Assembly: GCF_002735695.1 (NCBI RefSeq)
Contig: NZ_PDZH01000011.1
Location: 1 to 54,937 of the forward strand
DNA from: Chitinimonas sp. BJB300
GTDB taxonomy: Bacteria > Pseudomonadota > Gammaproteobacteria > Burkholderiales > Chitinimonadaceae
Length of the DNA stretch: 54,937 nt
Reading direction: 5' to 3'
Shown in pieces: positions 37,930-46,915 of the stretch. Positions within the stretch are counted from its first letter, which is position 1; the number at the start of each line of letters is the position of its first letter. The notes below the pieces were generated by a model. It made no database searches. It saw only the letters and a list, made by a program, of their open reading frames with translations, and was not told where the DNA came from. The translations under genes and the position numbers were made by a program.

Positions 37930-39234
37930 CTATTCTAACACTGTATCCGTCACCGAGTCGAATCCAGACGCGGTGGACCATTGGATGTCGCCGCACAAAA
38001 CATGGGGATTGCCATCAAGCAACAACCCCAGTGATAGCGTAATGCATTGTTCTTCGCCCACGATTGATAAATAAGGGCGGGAAATTTGCAGTTCTCCAAA
38101 GCGCCGCATGGCTTGGCGGAAATAGTGACGGCGGGACCAGATGGCGCCGTGAGTGTCGTCAAGCGGGGAGAAGCGGGGCGTAACGGTAGGGTGGTCGCCG
38201 GCACGCGTGTTGACGTTAACCTGCCGCCCTTCCGCATCCAGTAGGAAATAGCGGACAGAAGCGGGTTCGACCAGAAATGCTTGGGCGGATACTGCAAATG
38301 GCTCGGCTTCCGCCAGCCGTGCAGCGCCCTTTAGCAACGCGCTACAGTAAGGGGCCAGCTGTTGTTGATTGTTTTCTATTTCGAGCCGCATGCGGGCGTT
38401 GAAATTACGCCAAAGTGCCTGGAAAAGCGGTTCTGTGGGGCCACTTTGCAGCAAGCCGGGCGCAGGGCGGGCAAAGTAGTAGCCTTGGACAAGGTCGCAA
38501 TCGGCCTCCAACGCCAAAAACGCTTCGGTTTCGGTTTCCACACCTTCCGCCAGCACCAAAGCGCCGGCTTCATGCAGCAGACTGACCAAGCCAGGCAGGA
38601 TCCTGCGTGCGTCCCGGTTACAGGTGGCGTTTGCAATCAGGGATCGATCAAGTTTGACAATCTCTGGGCGTAGTCGCCAAACCCGGTCCACGTTTGAGTG
38701 GCCAGCCCCAAAATCATCAATTGCAATTAGACAGCCCATTTCACGGAAGTAGGCCACGGAGCGCGCCAAGGCCCGGTGGTTCTCAATGGCGGTTTCCAAT
38801 ACCTCGATCACGATACGTTCTGGCGGTATGCCCAGTTGACTCAGCAATTCCGGGAAGAAATGACCGTATTGGTTCATCTGGGTGAAGGCATTGGGTTCGG
38901 CGTTCAAGAACAACCACTGTGATGGCTCGCTTAATTGGGAGGACAGCGCGCAAAAATTTTGTACATGCAACAGACGCGACAAACGATCCAACGTCACCAG
39001 TTCTGGCTCGTTATAAGTCGACGTAAACACGGTGGTTGGCGGCAAAGATTGGCCCGCCGTGGTCCAGGCCCGCATCAATCCTTCGTGCCCCACCACACGG
39101 CGATGGGCAAAGCTGAAAATAGGCTGGAAGTAGCTATTGAGCAATAGCCCACGATGACTTGCCGTGTACTGCTGCCCTTGTCTTTGCAGCAGGCCTAGCA
39201 AATCGTTTAGTTGGAAGAGGGGGGTGGAAGACAT
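37930..39234 (-). CDS. EAL-domain cyclic-di-GMP phosphodiesterase with C-terminal sensor-like domain
   Basis: A 434-residue cytosolic protein. The EAL domain (~25-260) retains the catalytic set: HEGLMR (ExLxR, with Gly for Ala), FLNAEPN, IEVLET, IAIDDFGAGHSN, VKLDRS, LAEGVET and VQGYYFARP, so hydrolysis of c-di-GMP is expected. The C-terminal ~170 residues (SALLKGAARLAEAEPFAVSA, VRYFLLDAEGRQVNVN, HYFRQAMRRFGELQISRPYLS) resemble the Cache-like sensor found in EAL proteins of this layout. It reads away from the SRP RNA and is convergent with no gene. Confidence 0.9.
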   Translation of the reverse strand: MSSTPLFQLNDLLGLLQRQGQQYTASHRGLLLNSYFQPIFSFAHRRVVGHEGLMRAWTTAGQSLPPTTVFTSTYNEPELVTLDRLSRLLHVQNFCALSSQLSEPSQWLFLNAEPNAFTQMNQYGHFFPELLSQLGIPPERIVIEVLETAIENHRALARSVAYFREMGCLIAIDDFGAGHSNVDRVWRLRPEIVKLDRSLIANATCNRDARRILPGLVSLLHEAGALVLAEGVETETEAFLALEADCDLVQGYYFARPAPGLLQSGPTEPLFQALWRNFNARMRLEIENNQQQLAPYCSALLKGAARLAEAEPFAVSAQAFLVEPASVRYFLLDAEGRQVNVNTRAGDHPTVTPRFSPLDDTHGAIWSRRHYFRQAMRRFGELQISRPYLSIVGEEQCITLSLGLLLDGNPHVLCGDIQWSTASGFDSVTDTVLE

Positions 39235-39270
39235 GGGGGGCGCAGTGTATCCGTTTGGGAGGCTTGGCTG

Positions 39271-40296
39271 TCAACCAGCGCTTAATTCTCCGCGCAGGCT
39301 GATTGGGAGTTTGTCTTCCGGCCCGAGTACGCCGGCATGTTGGGACAAGAGAAAGTACAGTTTACAGAGTGCAGCTTCCGGGGTCATATCGCAGCCAGAT
39401 ACTAAACCTGCACGCGCCAGCGTCGAACCTGCTGCATAGCTATCCATATCAACCCGGCCGGAGATGCACTGGGTGGTATTCAAGATCAAGGTACCCTGCT
39501 CACGCGTGCTGTGGGCGAGCGCATCCAGCAATTCAGTATCCGCATCGGGTGCGTTGCCTGCGCCATAGCTCTCCAGTACTAACCCTGCCAAGGGGGGGGT
39601 GCCAAGCAGCAGTTTTTTGATGATTTCTACGCTAAAGCCCGGATACAACTTGAAACCGGCAATCGGCAGGGCGGCGTTGATGAGGTGAGCGACGAAGGTA
39701 CCATGGGGCTTGGGGAGGCAAAGGACTGGATTGAGCTCATAGTGTCCTTGAAAGCGGCCGAGAATAGGATAATTGGGCGAACCAAACGCACCCATCTCGG
39801 ATCCCCAAAGTTTACGGCTGCGATTGCCCCGTAGCAGCTGTCGATTGAACGCGACGCACACTTCAAACAAGCCCGGCTGGATGGCCCAATGAAACGCGTC
39901 GATCAGATTTTGCTCGGCATCGTTGGGGTGTTCAGACAGCGGTACCATCGCCCCGGTTACGACAACAGGCTTGCCTAGGTTTTCCAGCATGAAGCTGAGC
40001 GCTGAAGCTGTATACGCCAGCGTATCTGTGCCATGGATGATGACGAAGCCATCATAATCAGCGTAGTTGTTGGAAATATCGGCTGCCATGACGTTCCAAT
40101 GCTCGGGCTTGAGATTGGACGAGTCGATGAGGGGCGCGTATTCCTTCAGGGTGTAGGAAGGAAAATTGGGGGTGCGCGCGGCAATATGCGCTAGTTCGGC
40201 AGGCAGATAGCCCGGCGCGGGTGCATGCCCCTGCGGGGTCGCTTGCATACCGATGGTGCCACCGGCGTAAATAACAAAAAGGTGTTTAGCGGGCAT
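39271..40296 (-). CDS. ansA: Type I L-asparaginase
   Basis: A 341-residue cytosolic enzyme hydrolysing asparagine to aspartate and ammonia. Both active-site blocks are present: FVIYAGGTIGMQ (nucleophile Thr) and IIHGTDTLAYTASALSFML (second Thr-Asp-Lys-type site), with VVVTGAMVPLSEHPNDAEQN. It has no signal peptide, in agreement with the cytoplasmic type I enzyme, and is of usual length. It is divergent from smpB. Confidence 0.93.
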   Translation of the reverse strand: MPAKHLFVIYAGGTIGMQATPQGHAPAPGYLPAELAHIAARTPNFPSYTLKEYAPLIDSSNLKPEHWNVMAADISNNYADYDGFVIIHGTDTLAYTASALSFMLENLGKPVVVTGAMVPLSEHPNDAEQNLIDAFHWAIQPGLFEVCVAFNRQLLRGNRSRKLWGSEMGAFGSPNYPILGRFQGHYELNPVLCLPKPHGTFVAHLINAALPIAGFKLYPGFSVEIIKKLLLGTPPLAGLVLESYGAGNAPDADTELLDALAHSTREQGTLILNTTQCISGRVDMDSYAAGSTLARAGLVSGCDMTPEAALCKLYFLLSQHAGVLGPEDKLPISLRGELSAG

Positions 40297-40411
40297 GGGT
40301 GAGGGGATTCGAGTAAAATCCGTGCTTTGTTTCGCGCACAGGTCCGGCCGTTAGTCCAAAAGGCACAAATGTGGGGCGGACTTTACCGCGCTCTTATCCA
40401 ACTAGCCAACC

Positions 40412-40861
40412 ATGTCCATTATTGATAACCGTAAAGCTTTCCATGACTACTTCATCGAAGACCGCTTCGAGGCAGGGTTGGTGCTGGAAGGCTGGGAAGT
40501 GAAGTCCATTCGTGCCGGCCGTGTACAGATCAAGGAAGGCTACGTGATTTTGCGCAATGGCGCTTTATGGTTGGTAGGCGCGCATATTTCGCCACTGACT
40601 TCGGCATCGACCCATGTGCTTCCTGATCCAACCCGAAGCCGTAAGCTGCTGCTGAACCAAGCTGAAATCAATAAACTGATCGGCAAGGTGGAGCGAGCAG
40701 GTTATACGCTGGCGCCGCTCGATATGCATTACAAGGCGGGCCGTGTCAAGTTGGCGATTGGCCTCGCGAAGGGTAAGAAGCAACACGATAAGCGCAATAG
40801 CGAGCGTGATAAGGATGCCCAACGCGAGGTGCAGCGGGCCATGAAGGTACGTCAGGGCTAG
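40412..40861 (+). CDS. smpB: SsrA-binding protein SmpB
   Basis: A 149-residue RNA-binding protein that delivers tmRNA to stalled ribosomes for trans-translation. The conserved start [34 protein letters not shown] is covered by N-RKAxHDY and GxEVKS, and [20 protein letters not shown] plus the basic tail [20 protein letters not shown] are diagnostic. Full length. The tmRNA gene itself was not seen in this window. Confidence 0.97.
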   Translation: MSIIDNRKAFHDYFIEDRFEAGLVLEGWEVKSIRAGRVQIKEGYVILRNGALWLVGAHISPLTSASTHVLPDPTRSRKLLLNQAEINKLIGKVERAGYTLAPLDMHYKAGRVKLAIGLAKGKKQHDKRNSERDKDAQREVQRAMKVRQG

Positions 40862-40925
40862 CAGCCTCGCTTGGTTGATGGGGTTGAGTTGGCGGAACGT
40901 TGGCCCGTGTTGAGATTTTTCATTT

Positions 40926-42329
40926 TCAGCTATGTCTAGGCAGTTTGTTGTTCGCAGTCAGAGGCAATATAACCAGGGCATTGCAACCGCCACCTTGATC
41001 GCTTTCGCTTATTTCCACTCGCCCGCCATGTTGTTCGGCGATTTCTCGTACGATAGACAAGCCTAACCCGGCCCCTTCTGCCGGTACATTGTCTCCTCGA
41101 AAGAAACGCTGGAATACTTGTTCCCGTTGTGGAAAAGGAATGCCGGGACCATTATCGGTAACGCTGATTAGCGCACTGTCTGCCCCTCGCTGGACTGAAA
41201 CCGTTATCCAACATCCAGGAGAGACGTAACGGCAGGCATTGTCGATCAGGTTGCCGATCATTTCCTCCAATAGATGCCGATTGCCTATATAGCCGGCAAG
41301 TTGGTTTTCACCCTCGTACCCCAGGTCAATCTGCCGGGCAACGGCGGTCGGTACAAATTGCTCAGTGACGCTACGCGCCAAGACAGCCAGGTCGATCTCC
41401 GACGTGCCCATATGAACCTGAGCAGATTCCGCGCGAGACAGGGTCAATAGTTGTTCCGCTGTGTGGCTGGCCCGAGAGGCGCTTTGCTCGATCTCCGTCA
41501 AAACATCTCGCGCAACTTCATTTCGCGGGTCTTTTAACGACAATTGCACATGTAGCTGGAGTGCCGCCAACGGGGTACGTAACTGGTGGGCTGCATTGGC
41601 AGTAAAGCGTTGCTGCAAACCTACGGCGTTTTCCAGGCGAGCCATCATGTGGTTGATTGCGTTGATCAAGCCGCGAACCTCACGGGGCGCAGCACCCAGA
41701 TCCAGGGGAGAGAGATTATCCAGCGAGCGGCTTGCGGCTTCGACTTCTAACTTTGCCAGTGGCGCCAGGGCGCGGGAAATACCATCCCATAGGACCGCGA
41801 TGGTGACGGCGGCCAACACCAACATCAAACCAATTAGCGCCACGAGTACATCACGAATCAAAGAATCCCGCTTATGGCGCGTTTCCCCAACCTCTATCAG
41901 GATCGAATTGTCTTCCTCCAGATTGACGACCATACGAGTCAGTCGCAGGGTGCCGCGTTTGGATTTGATATCCTGGAAGAAGGGGCGACTATCCGTCGGC
42001 ATCTCGGCTTCGACAGGCTTAGGCAAACCATGTTCGCCAAGCGTCCGTCCTCTGGTGAGGTCGGTGACCCGGTAGACGATAACGTCGTACTGGTCGGCTA
42101 GCAAAACCCGTTGCGCAGACGGCGGCAGATCGAGACGAACCTCCTTTCCGTGTAATGTGACTTGCTTTGAGAGGCTGATGGCCAAATCAAGCAGCGCACG
42201 GTCATACGCCAAATTCGCGTAGTTATTTGCAAGGGCATATCCAACGGCTGATCCCAATAGGGCAACCACGGACAGTGCTGCCACCAGGCGAGTGGTTAGA
42301 GTACGACGCAACGAATGCTTAGACTGCAT
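40926..42329 (-). CDS. Sensor histidine kinase with 2CSK N-terminal domain (TctE-like)
   Basis: A 467-residue inner-membrane kinase with TM1 at ~10-35 and a periplasmic 2CSK_N-type domain (YANLAYDRALLDLAISLSKQ, VRLDLPPSAQRVL), TM2 at ~160-182, HAMP, a dimerisation His in NAAHQLRTPLAAL (about residue 255), N box EMIGNLIDNACRYV, G1 VTDNGPGIPF and G2 GAGLGLSIVREIAE. The start at 42329 overlaps the response regulator stop by 11 bases, indicating translational coupling. 2CSK kinases such as TctE often respond to carboxylates; the signal here is unknown. Confidence 0.92.
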   Translation of the reverse strand: MQSKHSLRRTLTTRLVAALSVVALLGSAVGYALANNYANLAYDRALLDLAISLSKQVTLHGKEVRLDLPPSAQRVLLADQYDVIVYRVTDLTRGRTLGEHGLPKPVEAEMPTDSRPFFQDIKSKRGTLRLTRMVVNLEEDNSILIEVGETRHKRDSLIRDVLVALIGLMLVLAAVTIAVLWDGISRALAPLAKLEVEAASRSLDNLSPLDLGAAPREVRGLINAINHMMARLENAVGLQQRFTANAAHQLRTPLAALQLHVQLSLKDPRNEVARDVLTEIEQSASRASHTAEQLLTLSRAESAQVHMGTSEIDLAVLARSVTEQFVPTAVARQIDLGYEGENQLAGYIGNRHLLEEMIGNLIDNACRYVSPGCWITVSVQRGADSALISVTDNGPGIPFPQREQVFQRFFRGDNVPAEGAGLGLSIVREIAEQHGGRVEISESDQGGGCNALVILPLTANNKLPRHS

Positions 42330-42987
42330 CGGGTGTTTCCTGCAAGAAATAGCCAACGCCTCGCACTGTCAATATAACCAAGCCCGCGGGTGCCAACTTG
42401 CGGCGAAGGCGGTGGATATAGACTTCAACCGTATTTTCCCCTGCTGCCAGTTGAGTGTCTCCCATGCGCCAAGCCAGGGTTTCCTTGTTTACGACTTTCC
42501 CGGCTTGTTGGAGCAAGGATTCAAGTAATACCGAATCTTTGGCAGAGAGTGTCAAAAGCTGCCCATTCACGATCGCCTGACGTGTTTGCCAGTGCCATTC
42601 GAGCGATCCGAGGACTGTGATTGCACCGTGGCCGCGCCGAAGCTGCGCACGCACACGCGCCTCGAATTCAGTGAGGTCGAAAGGCTTGGTCAGGTAGTCG
42701 TCCGCGCCGCCATTGAGGCCAGCGATTCTGTCTTCCAGCCGGTCACGTGCGCTGAGTATCAGAACAGGCACCGGTTGGCGTCGGCTGCGCAAACGCCGCA
42801 GTACATCCAGTCCATCAAGACCCGGTAACCCGAGGTCGAGTACAAGCAGATCAAATTGTTCCGAGGCCAGCAGCGTGTCGGCATGCTCGCCATTGCCCAC
42901 AACGACCGATTGATACCCCATCCGGTTGAGGGCTTCGCGTAAGCCGCGCTGTAATGCTGGGTCATCCTCGGCGAGCAATATGCGCAT
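42319..42987 (-). CDS. OmpR-family response regulator
   Basis: A 222-residue regulator. The receiver domain has acidic pocket LLAEDDPALQ, phospho-acceptor Asp in LLVLDLGLPGLDG, Thr/Ser switch in LILSARDRLEDR and Lys in DDYLTKPFDL. The C-terminal winged helix has VYIHRLRRKLAPAGLVILTVRGVGYFL. It is the partner of the overlapping kinase; TctD/QseB-like by architecture. It is divergent from the hydrolase-ACP-ketosynthase operon, which it could regulate. Confidence 0.94.
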   Translation of the reverse strand: MRILLAEDDPALQRGLREALNRMGYQSVVVGNGEHADTLLASEQFDLLVLDLGLPGLDGLDVLRRLRSRRQPVPVLILSARDRLEDRIAGLNGGADDYLTKPFDLTEFEARVRAQLRRGHGAITVLGSLEWHWQTRQAIVNGQLLTLSAKDSVLLESLLQQAGKVVNKETLAWRMGDTQLAAGENTVEVYIHRLRRKLAPAGLVILTVRGVGYFLQETPDAV

Positions 42988-43059
42988 ATTCGCTTTCAGT
43001 TATGTTTAAGCTTGCTTCGTTAGAATGCGAGCTATTTGATAAATATGCCCCAAGTTTAA

Positions 43060-43917
43060 ATGGATACCAGCTTGCCTCAACGCCAACAGCATTGCATGTT
43101 GTTACATGGTTTGATCAGCACCCCAGCAGAGTTTTCTGCGATGCGGGCGCCGCTGGCGCAACGCGGCATTCAGTTGCACACTCCTGTGCTGCCCGGCTAC
43201 AGCTACACGAAGAATATGCAACCACGGCGTTGGCAAGATTGGCTAGCCGAGGGAGAGCAGTTGCTCGCGGATACAGTGTCGGATGGACAAGCAATCACCT
43301 TGGGCGGTTTGTGTATTGGTTCCATATTGGCGTTGGCGCTTGCCGCGGAGCATCCGGGCCGTGTCAATAAGCTGGTATTGCTTTCTCCCACTTTGTATTA
43401 CGACGGCTGGGGGCTTTCGCGTTGGCGTTGGATGCGTCAGCTGGGGTACCTCCCGGGGTTGCGACGTTGGTTAGGTACTCCCGAGCGGGAACCTTATGGT
43501 GTCAAGAACCCACAAATTCGCAAATGGATTGCCCGCGAGCTGGAGAAGCAGGCGGTTTCGGCTGCGGGGGCGGCCAAGCTGCCTTTATGGGCAGTCCACG
43601 AAGCTGAGCGGTTGATTGCGCATACCAAGCGACAGCTGCACCGTATCGATGCGCGGAGTCTTATCCTCCATGCCCGGGAAGACGAAGTTACCAGCCTCAG
43701 AAGCCCAGAATATCTGGTTGCCAAACTCGGGGAAAATCGAACGCGCTTCATCATTCTGGAAAACAGTTACCACATGGTAACGCTCGATAATGACAGGCAG
43801 CTTGTCAACCGTGAAATCGCTGACTTCATGCTGGCTAAGCCAGACATACACACCATTACTGCCAATAACCCTACTTTTAACTTGATGCAAGGAAACCAAG
43901 CATGTCAACAACCTTAA
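43060..43917 (+). CDS. Alpha/beta-fold hydrolase with cysteine in the nucleophile elbow
   Basis: A 285-residue soluble protein. N-terminal MLLHGLISTPAEFSAM is the oxyanion region. The nucleophile elbow is LGGLCIGS, with Cys85 where esterases have Ser (GxSxG), a substitution seen in some dienelactone-hydrolase-like members. The catalytic Asp is in AREDEVTS and His in ENSYHMVTL, so the triad would be Cys-Asp-His. Its stop overlaps the following acyl carrier protein gene by 16 bases. In a cluster with an ACP and a ketosynthase it could act as a thioesterase or acyltransferase; that role is inferred from context. Confidence 0.85.
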   Translation: MDTSLPQRQQHCMLLHGLISTPAEFSAMRAPLAQRGIQLHTPVLPGYSYTKNMQPRRWQDWLAEGEQLLADTVSDGQAITLGGLCIGSILALALAAEHPGRVNKLVLLSPTLYYDGWGLSRWRWMRQLGYLPGLRRWLGTPEREPYGVKNPQIRKWIARELEKQAVSAAGAAKLPLWAVHEAERLIAHTKRQLHRIDARSLILHAREDEVTSLRSPEYLVAKLGENRTRFIILENSYHMVTLDNDRQLVNREIADFMLAKPDIHTITANNPTFNLMQGNQACQQP

Positions 43918-44147
43918 CCACTATCCAAGATCTGATCGTTGAAAAATACGGTGTGGATCGTGCTGAATTGCTGCCGAATCGCCCACTTAGCGAATTCGGC
44001 TTGGACTCGCTCAGCCAGGTAGAGCTATTGTTTACCGTTGAAGAAACGTTTGACATCACCATCTCGGACGACCGCGCTCAAGTGGGTAATTTGGCGGAAT
44101 TGACGGCATTGGTTGATGAGTTGCTCGAAGCGGTTGCCTTGGCATGA
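43902..44147 (+). CDS. Acyl carrier protein (non-primary)
   Basis: An 81-residue ACP starting MSTTLTTIQDLIVEKYGV. The phosphopantetheine attachment Ser36 is in FGLDSLSQVEL, the DSL motif; the four-helix pattern and acidic character fit. AAGGAA lies 8 bases before the ATG, inside the hydrolase gene. It differs from the housekeeping AcpP (lower acidity and different helix II flank), suggesting dedication to the ketosynthase next to it, whose ATG overlaps its TGA (ATGA). Confidence 0.93.
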   Translation: MSTTLTTIQDLIVEKYGVDRAELLPNRPLSEFGLDSLSQVELLFTVEETFDITISDDRAQVGNLAELTALVDELLEAVALA

Positions 44148-45364
44148 AGCACGCCGTCGTAGTGACGGGTATTGGTTTGATCAGCCCGCTGGGTAACCAG
44201 CCTGAGGTTGTGTTCGACAGTCTGATGCAAGGGCAGTCGGGCGTTCGCCTATTATCGAGTGAGCAATCAAACGGTGTTGCCACGGCTGCGGGTGTAGTCG
44301 ACTTCTCGCCTGAGCCTTGGTTTACGCGCTTGCAGCTTTCGGGTGTCGACCGTGTAAGCCAGATGGGCGTCGCGGCCGCGGATTTGGCACTGAAAGATGC
44401 AGGATTGGCGGGCGAAGCTTTGATGGATGCAGGAATCTATATTGGCTGTGGCATGGGCGGCGCTAGTGCAATAGAAACTGCCTATACGAGTCATTTCTCT
44501 GCTAAACCGCGCGTCTCGCCATTGTCTGTTGTTGCCAGCATGACGAATGCGCCTGCAGCGCACATTGCTATGCGCTTTGGCATAGGTGGGCGCGTGATGA
44601 CATATTCCATCGCCTGCGCTTCTTCGTCTGTCGCTATTGGTGAAGGCTATCGCGCCATTGCCAGTGGTGAGACGGATATTGTTATTGCAGGCGGTTGTGA
44701 GGCATTGTTGGTCCCTTGCGTGATCCGGGCATGGCAGGCTATGCAGACGCTGGCGATGCCTAGTGCAGAGCAGCCGGAAACCGCATGCCGCCCCTTCTCG
44801 CTCGACCGTAGTGGCTTGGTGCTGGGCGAAGGTGCCGCTATGTTGATCCTGGAGCGTGAAGACCACGCATTGGCACGTGGCGTAAAAATATATGCACGGG
44901 TAAGCGGGTTTGGTATGAGCTGTGATGCTACGCATATTACCCGCCCAGAGCCCACAGGACAGACGCGCGCGTTACACACTGCGCTGCGAAATGCAGATTT
45001 GAGGCCTGCGGATATTGGTTATTGCAATGCCCATGGCACCGCCACACAAGTGGGCGACCCCGCAGAATGCGCTGCATTGCGTGAAGTGTGGGGTAAGGAT
45101 GCAGACAATTTGCTGGTCAGCTCAACCAAGTCTATGCATGGCCATCTGCTTGGCGCCGCAGGTGCGCTAGAGGCAGCAGTGACTGTTTTAGCCGTCCATC
45201 ACAAGCAGTTACCGCCAACGGCGCACTGCAATGATCCCGACCCAGTTTGCAATATTCCATTGGTGAGAAGTACAGGTATAGCTTCACCTCACGTGAAAGC
45301 GGCAATCAGCAATTCTTTTGCCTTTGGTGGCACCAATGCTGTGTTGGTTTTCACTGCGGCTTAA
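44144..45364 (+). CDS. Beta-ketoacyl-ACP synthase (KAS II/FabF-like)
   Basis: A 406-residue condensing enzyme. Catalytic triad: Cys158 in SIACASSSVAIGEG, His in YCNAHGTATQVGD and His in TKSMHGHLLGAAGALEAAV, hence a C-H-H elongating synthase rather than a chain-length-factor type. Other blocks are VVTGIGLISPLG at the start and SFAFGGTNAVLVF at the end. Overlap with the ACP stop shows it is translationally coupled. No ketoreductase, dehydratase or acyltransferase accompanies it, so it must borrow partners from fatty acid synthesis or elongate a special acyl chain. Confidence 0.93.
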   Translation: MKHAVVVTGIGLISPLGNQPEVVFDSLMQGQSGVRLLSSEQSNGVATAAGVVDFSPEPWFTRLQLSGVDRVSQMGVAAADLALKDAGLAGEALMDAGIYIGCGMGGASAIETAYTSHFSAKPRVSPLSVVASMTNAPAAHIAMRFGIGGRVMTYSIACASSSVAIGEGYRAIASGETDIVIAGGCEALLVPCVIRAWQAMQTLAMPSAEQPETACRPFSLDRSGLVLGEGAAMLILEREDHALARGVKIYARVSGFGMSCDATHITRPEPTGQTRALHTALRNADLRPADIGYCNAHGTATQVGDPAECAALREVWGKDADNLLVSSTKSMHGHLLGAAGALEAAVTVLAVHHKQLPPTAHCNDPDPVCNIPLVRSTGIASPHVKAAISNSFAFGGTNAVLVFTAA

Positions 45365-45672
45365 AAGGGCGAGTTTTTGAGAGCGCCTCATTCTGATCTT
45401 CATTCTGGGGTAGAGAACTGCAGCCAAGATCGAAACGGTTTTGGGGCGATGTAGAAGCCCAGCAAGTGCGCATTAAGAAATGCATCGACTGAATGCGCAT
45501 AGATTCGCCATCAAAAATATTGCGCTATTCACGTTTTATTCTGTATTTGGCTGAAGTGTGGATAAGCCCACTAATCCCGATTAATTTTTGCTCAGAAGAC
45601 AGGTGAACGTTTGAATGCGTATATTTGTGCTATACGCAAACATTGCCTTACTCTTGATTTGGACGCTGTCTA
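45365..45672. other. Intergenic region between ketosynthase and GGDEF gene
   Basis: No gene is supported. No strong terminator is visible after the ketosynthase. The AT-rich part (45,520-45,670) is probably the promoter and leader of the next gene. Confidence 0.4.
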
Positions 45673-46836
45673 ATGGGCTTAGATCTTCGTACACTTGTTA
45701 TTACGGAAGCATTGATCTTGATGCAGTTGGCTGCATTGCTCTACGTGGCTGGCCGAAGAATGCGCGATATTTTTCGGGGACCGACTCCTTGGGCGTTGGG
45801 ATTGTTGGGTTTTGCCATATCCCAGTTGCTATTCGTATTGCTTGATGGCCCGGGTCAAGGCCCACTTCGGGTGTTAGGTCATTTACCTGCAGCATTGGGT
45901 TGTAGTGCCATGTTAATTGGCGTCGATGATTTTACTGAGCGTACGCGTCAGTGGCGTGGCGTATTCGTTTTATTGGGTGTGGCTTTAGTTGATTTCCTCT
46001 TTCAAGCCTTTATCTGGACGAGCTTCCCTCTGCAGATTTTCAGCTTTTGCTTGGTGCAACTGATTTATGTGGCGCTGATGCTCCCGCGTCTTTATCGGCA
46101 GGTGCCAAGCCAGCAGCAAATGGGTTTCAAGTTATTACGCCTATTGGCTTGGGGGTGGGGGATGGTCAATCTGGCACGTATGGTTACCGTGGCGTTAAAT
46201 GCAGACCGCGATTCGCAGTTTGGCCACACCATGCAATTGGTTTATTTCATCATGGCGTTGTTCTTTGCTATCTGGCTGGCGTTGGGTTGTTGGCTGGTAA
46301 TGCATGAACGTCTGACCACCGGTTTGATACATGCCGTGACACGCGATGGTCTGACCGGTAGTCATAACACGCGTGGTTTCGTTGAATTGCTTCAGCGGGA
46401 GTCCAGCCGCTTGGTACGGCATTGGTCTCCTACTTCAATAATTCGGATGACGGTTGATGATTTTGCCGCACTCTGTGGAAATTACGGCCATATTGCCGGT
46501 GATCAAGTGCTGATTGCATTTGCCGACGTCGTGCACGAAGAGTTACGCGATGTAGATGGTTTGGCCCGCCTTGAAACAGACCAGTTCGCGATTTTGCTTT
46601 TGAATGCCGATATGGCGGGTGCGGCGATAGTGGCCGAGCGGCTGCATCGTCGGGTGAAGGATCTGGTGGTTTACTCCCCTGCCGGCCCTATCTGGTTTAC
46701 GGCGAGCGTTGGCATCGCGACTTTGCCGGCGCTGGAGACGGAGTTGAGTCTGGTATTCAAGCAGGCGGAATTGGCCTTGCAGCAGGCGCATAAGGCTGGG
46801 GTGGACCGGCTGGTGATGGTGGAGAGCGCAAGTTGA
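45673..46836 (+). CDS. Membrane protein with degenerate GGDEF domain
   Basis: A 387-residue inner-membrane protein. The N-terminal ~215 residues hold about six to seven helices (MGLDLRTLVITEALILMQL and others). The C-terminal diguanylate-cyclase fold (~225-380) has DGLTGSHNTRGFVELL and ASVGIATLP, but the signature is LETDQF (residues 300-305) instead of GGDEF, losing both glycines and the catalytic Glu. It cannot be an ordinary cyclase and is more likely a c-di-GMP or GTP sensor or partner. The start at 45673 is the first Met before the hydrophobic region. Confidence 0.88.
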   Translation: MGLDLRTLVITEALILMQLAALLYVAGRRMRDIFRGPTPWALGLLGFAISQLLFVLLDGPGQGPLRVLGHLPAALGCSAMLIGVDDFTERTRQWRGVFVLLGVALVDFLFQAFIWTSFPLQIFSFCLVQLIYVALMLPRLYRQVPSQQQMGFKLLRLLAWGWGMVNLARMVTVALNADRDSQFGHTMQLVYFIMALFFAIWLALGCWLVMHERLTTGLIHAVTRDGLTGSHNTRGFVELLQRESSRLVRHWSPTSIIRMTVDDFAALCGNYGHIAGDQVLIAFADVVHEELRDVDGLARLETDQFAILLLNADMAGAAIVAERLHRRVKDLVVYSPAGPIWFTASVGIATLPALETELSLVFKQAELALQQAHKAGVDRLVMVESAS

Positions 46837-46915
46837 ACGGGAGACCATCCTTACGTTAGGCGTAGTCGGCGGGCTCCTGTAAAATCCGGTTTTTGCACGG
46901 AAAGCCTGCTCGCCC

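Noticed and set aside
37737-38042. Plus-strand open frame across the SRP RNA
   Set aside because: The RNA core is unmistakable on the other strand; the frame has no start signal and no protein-like character.
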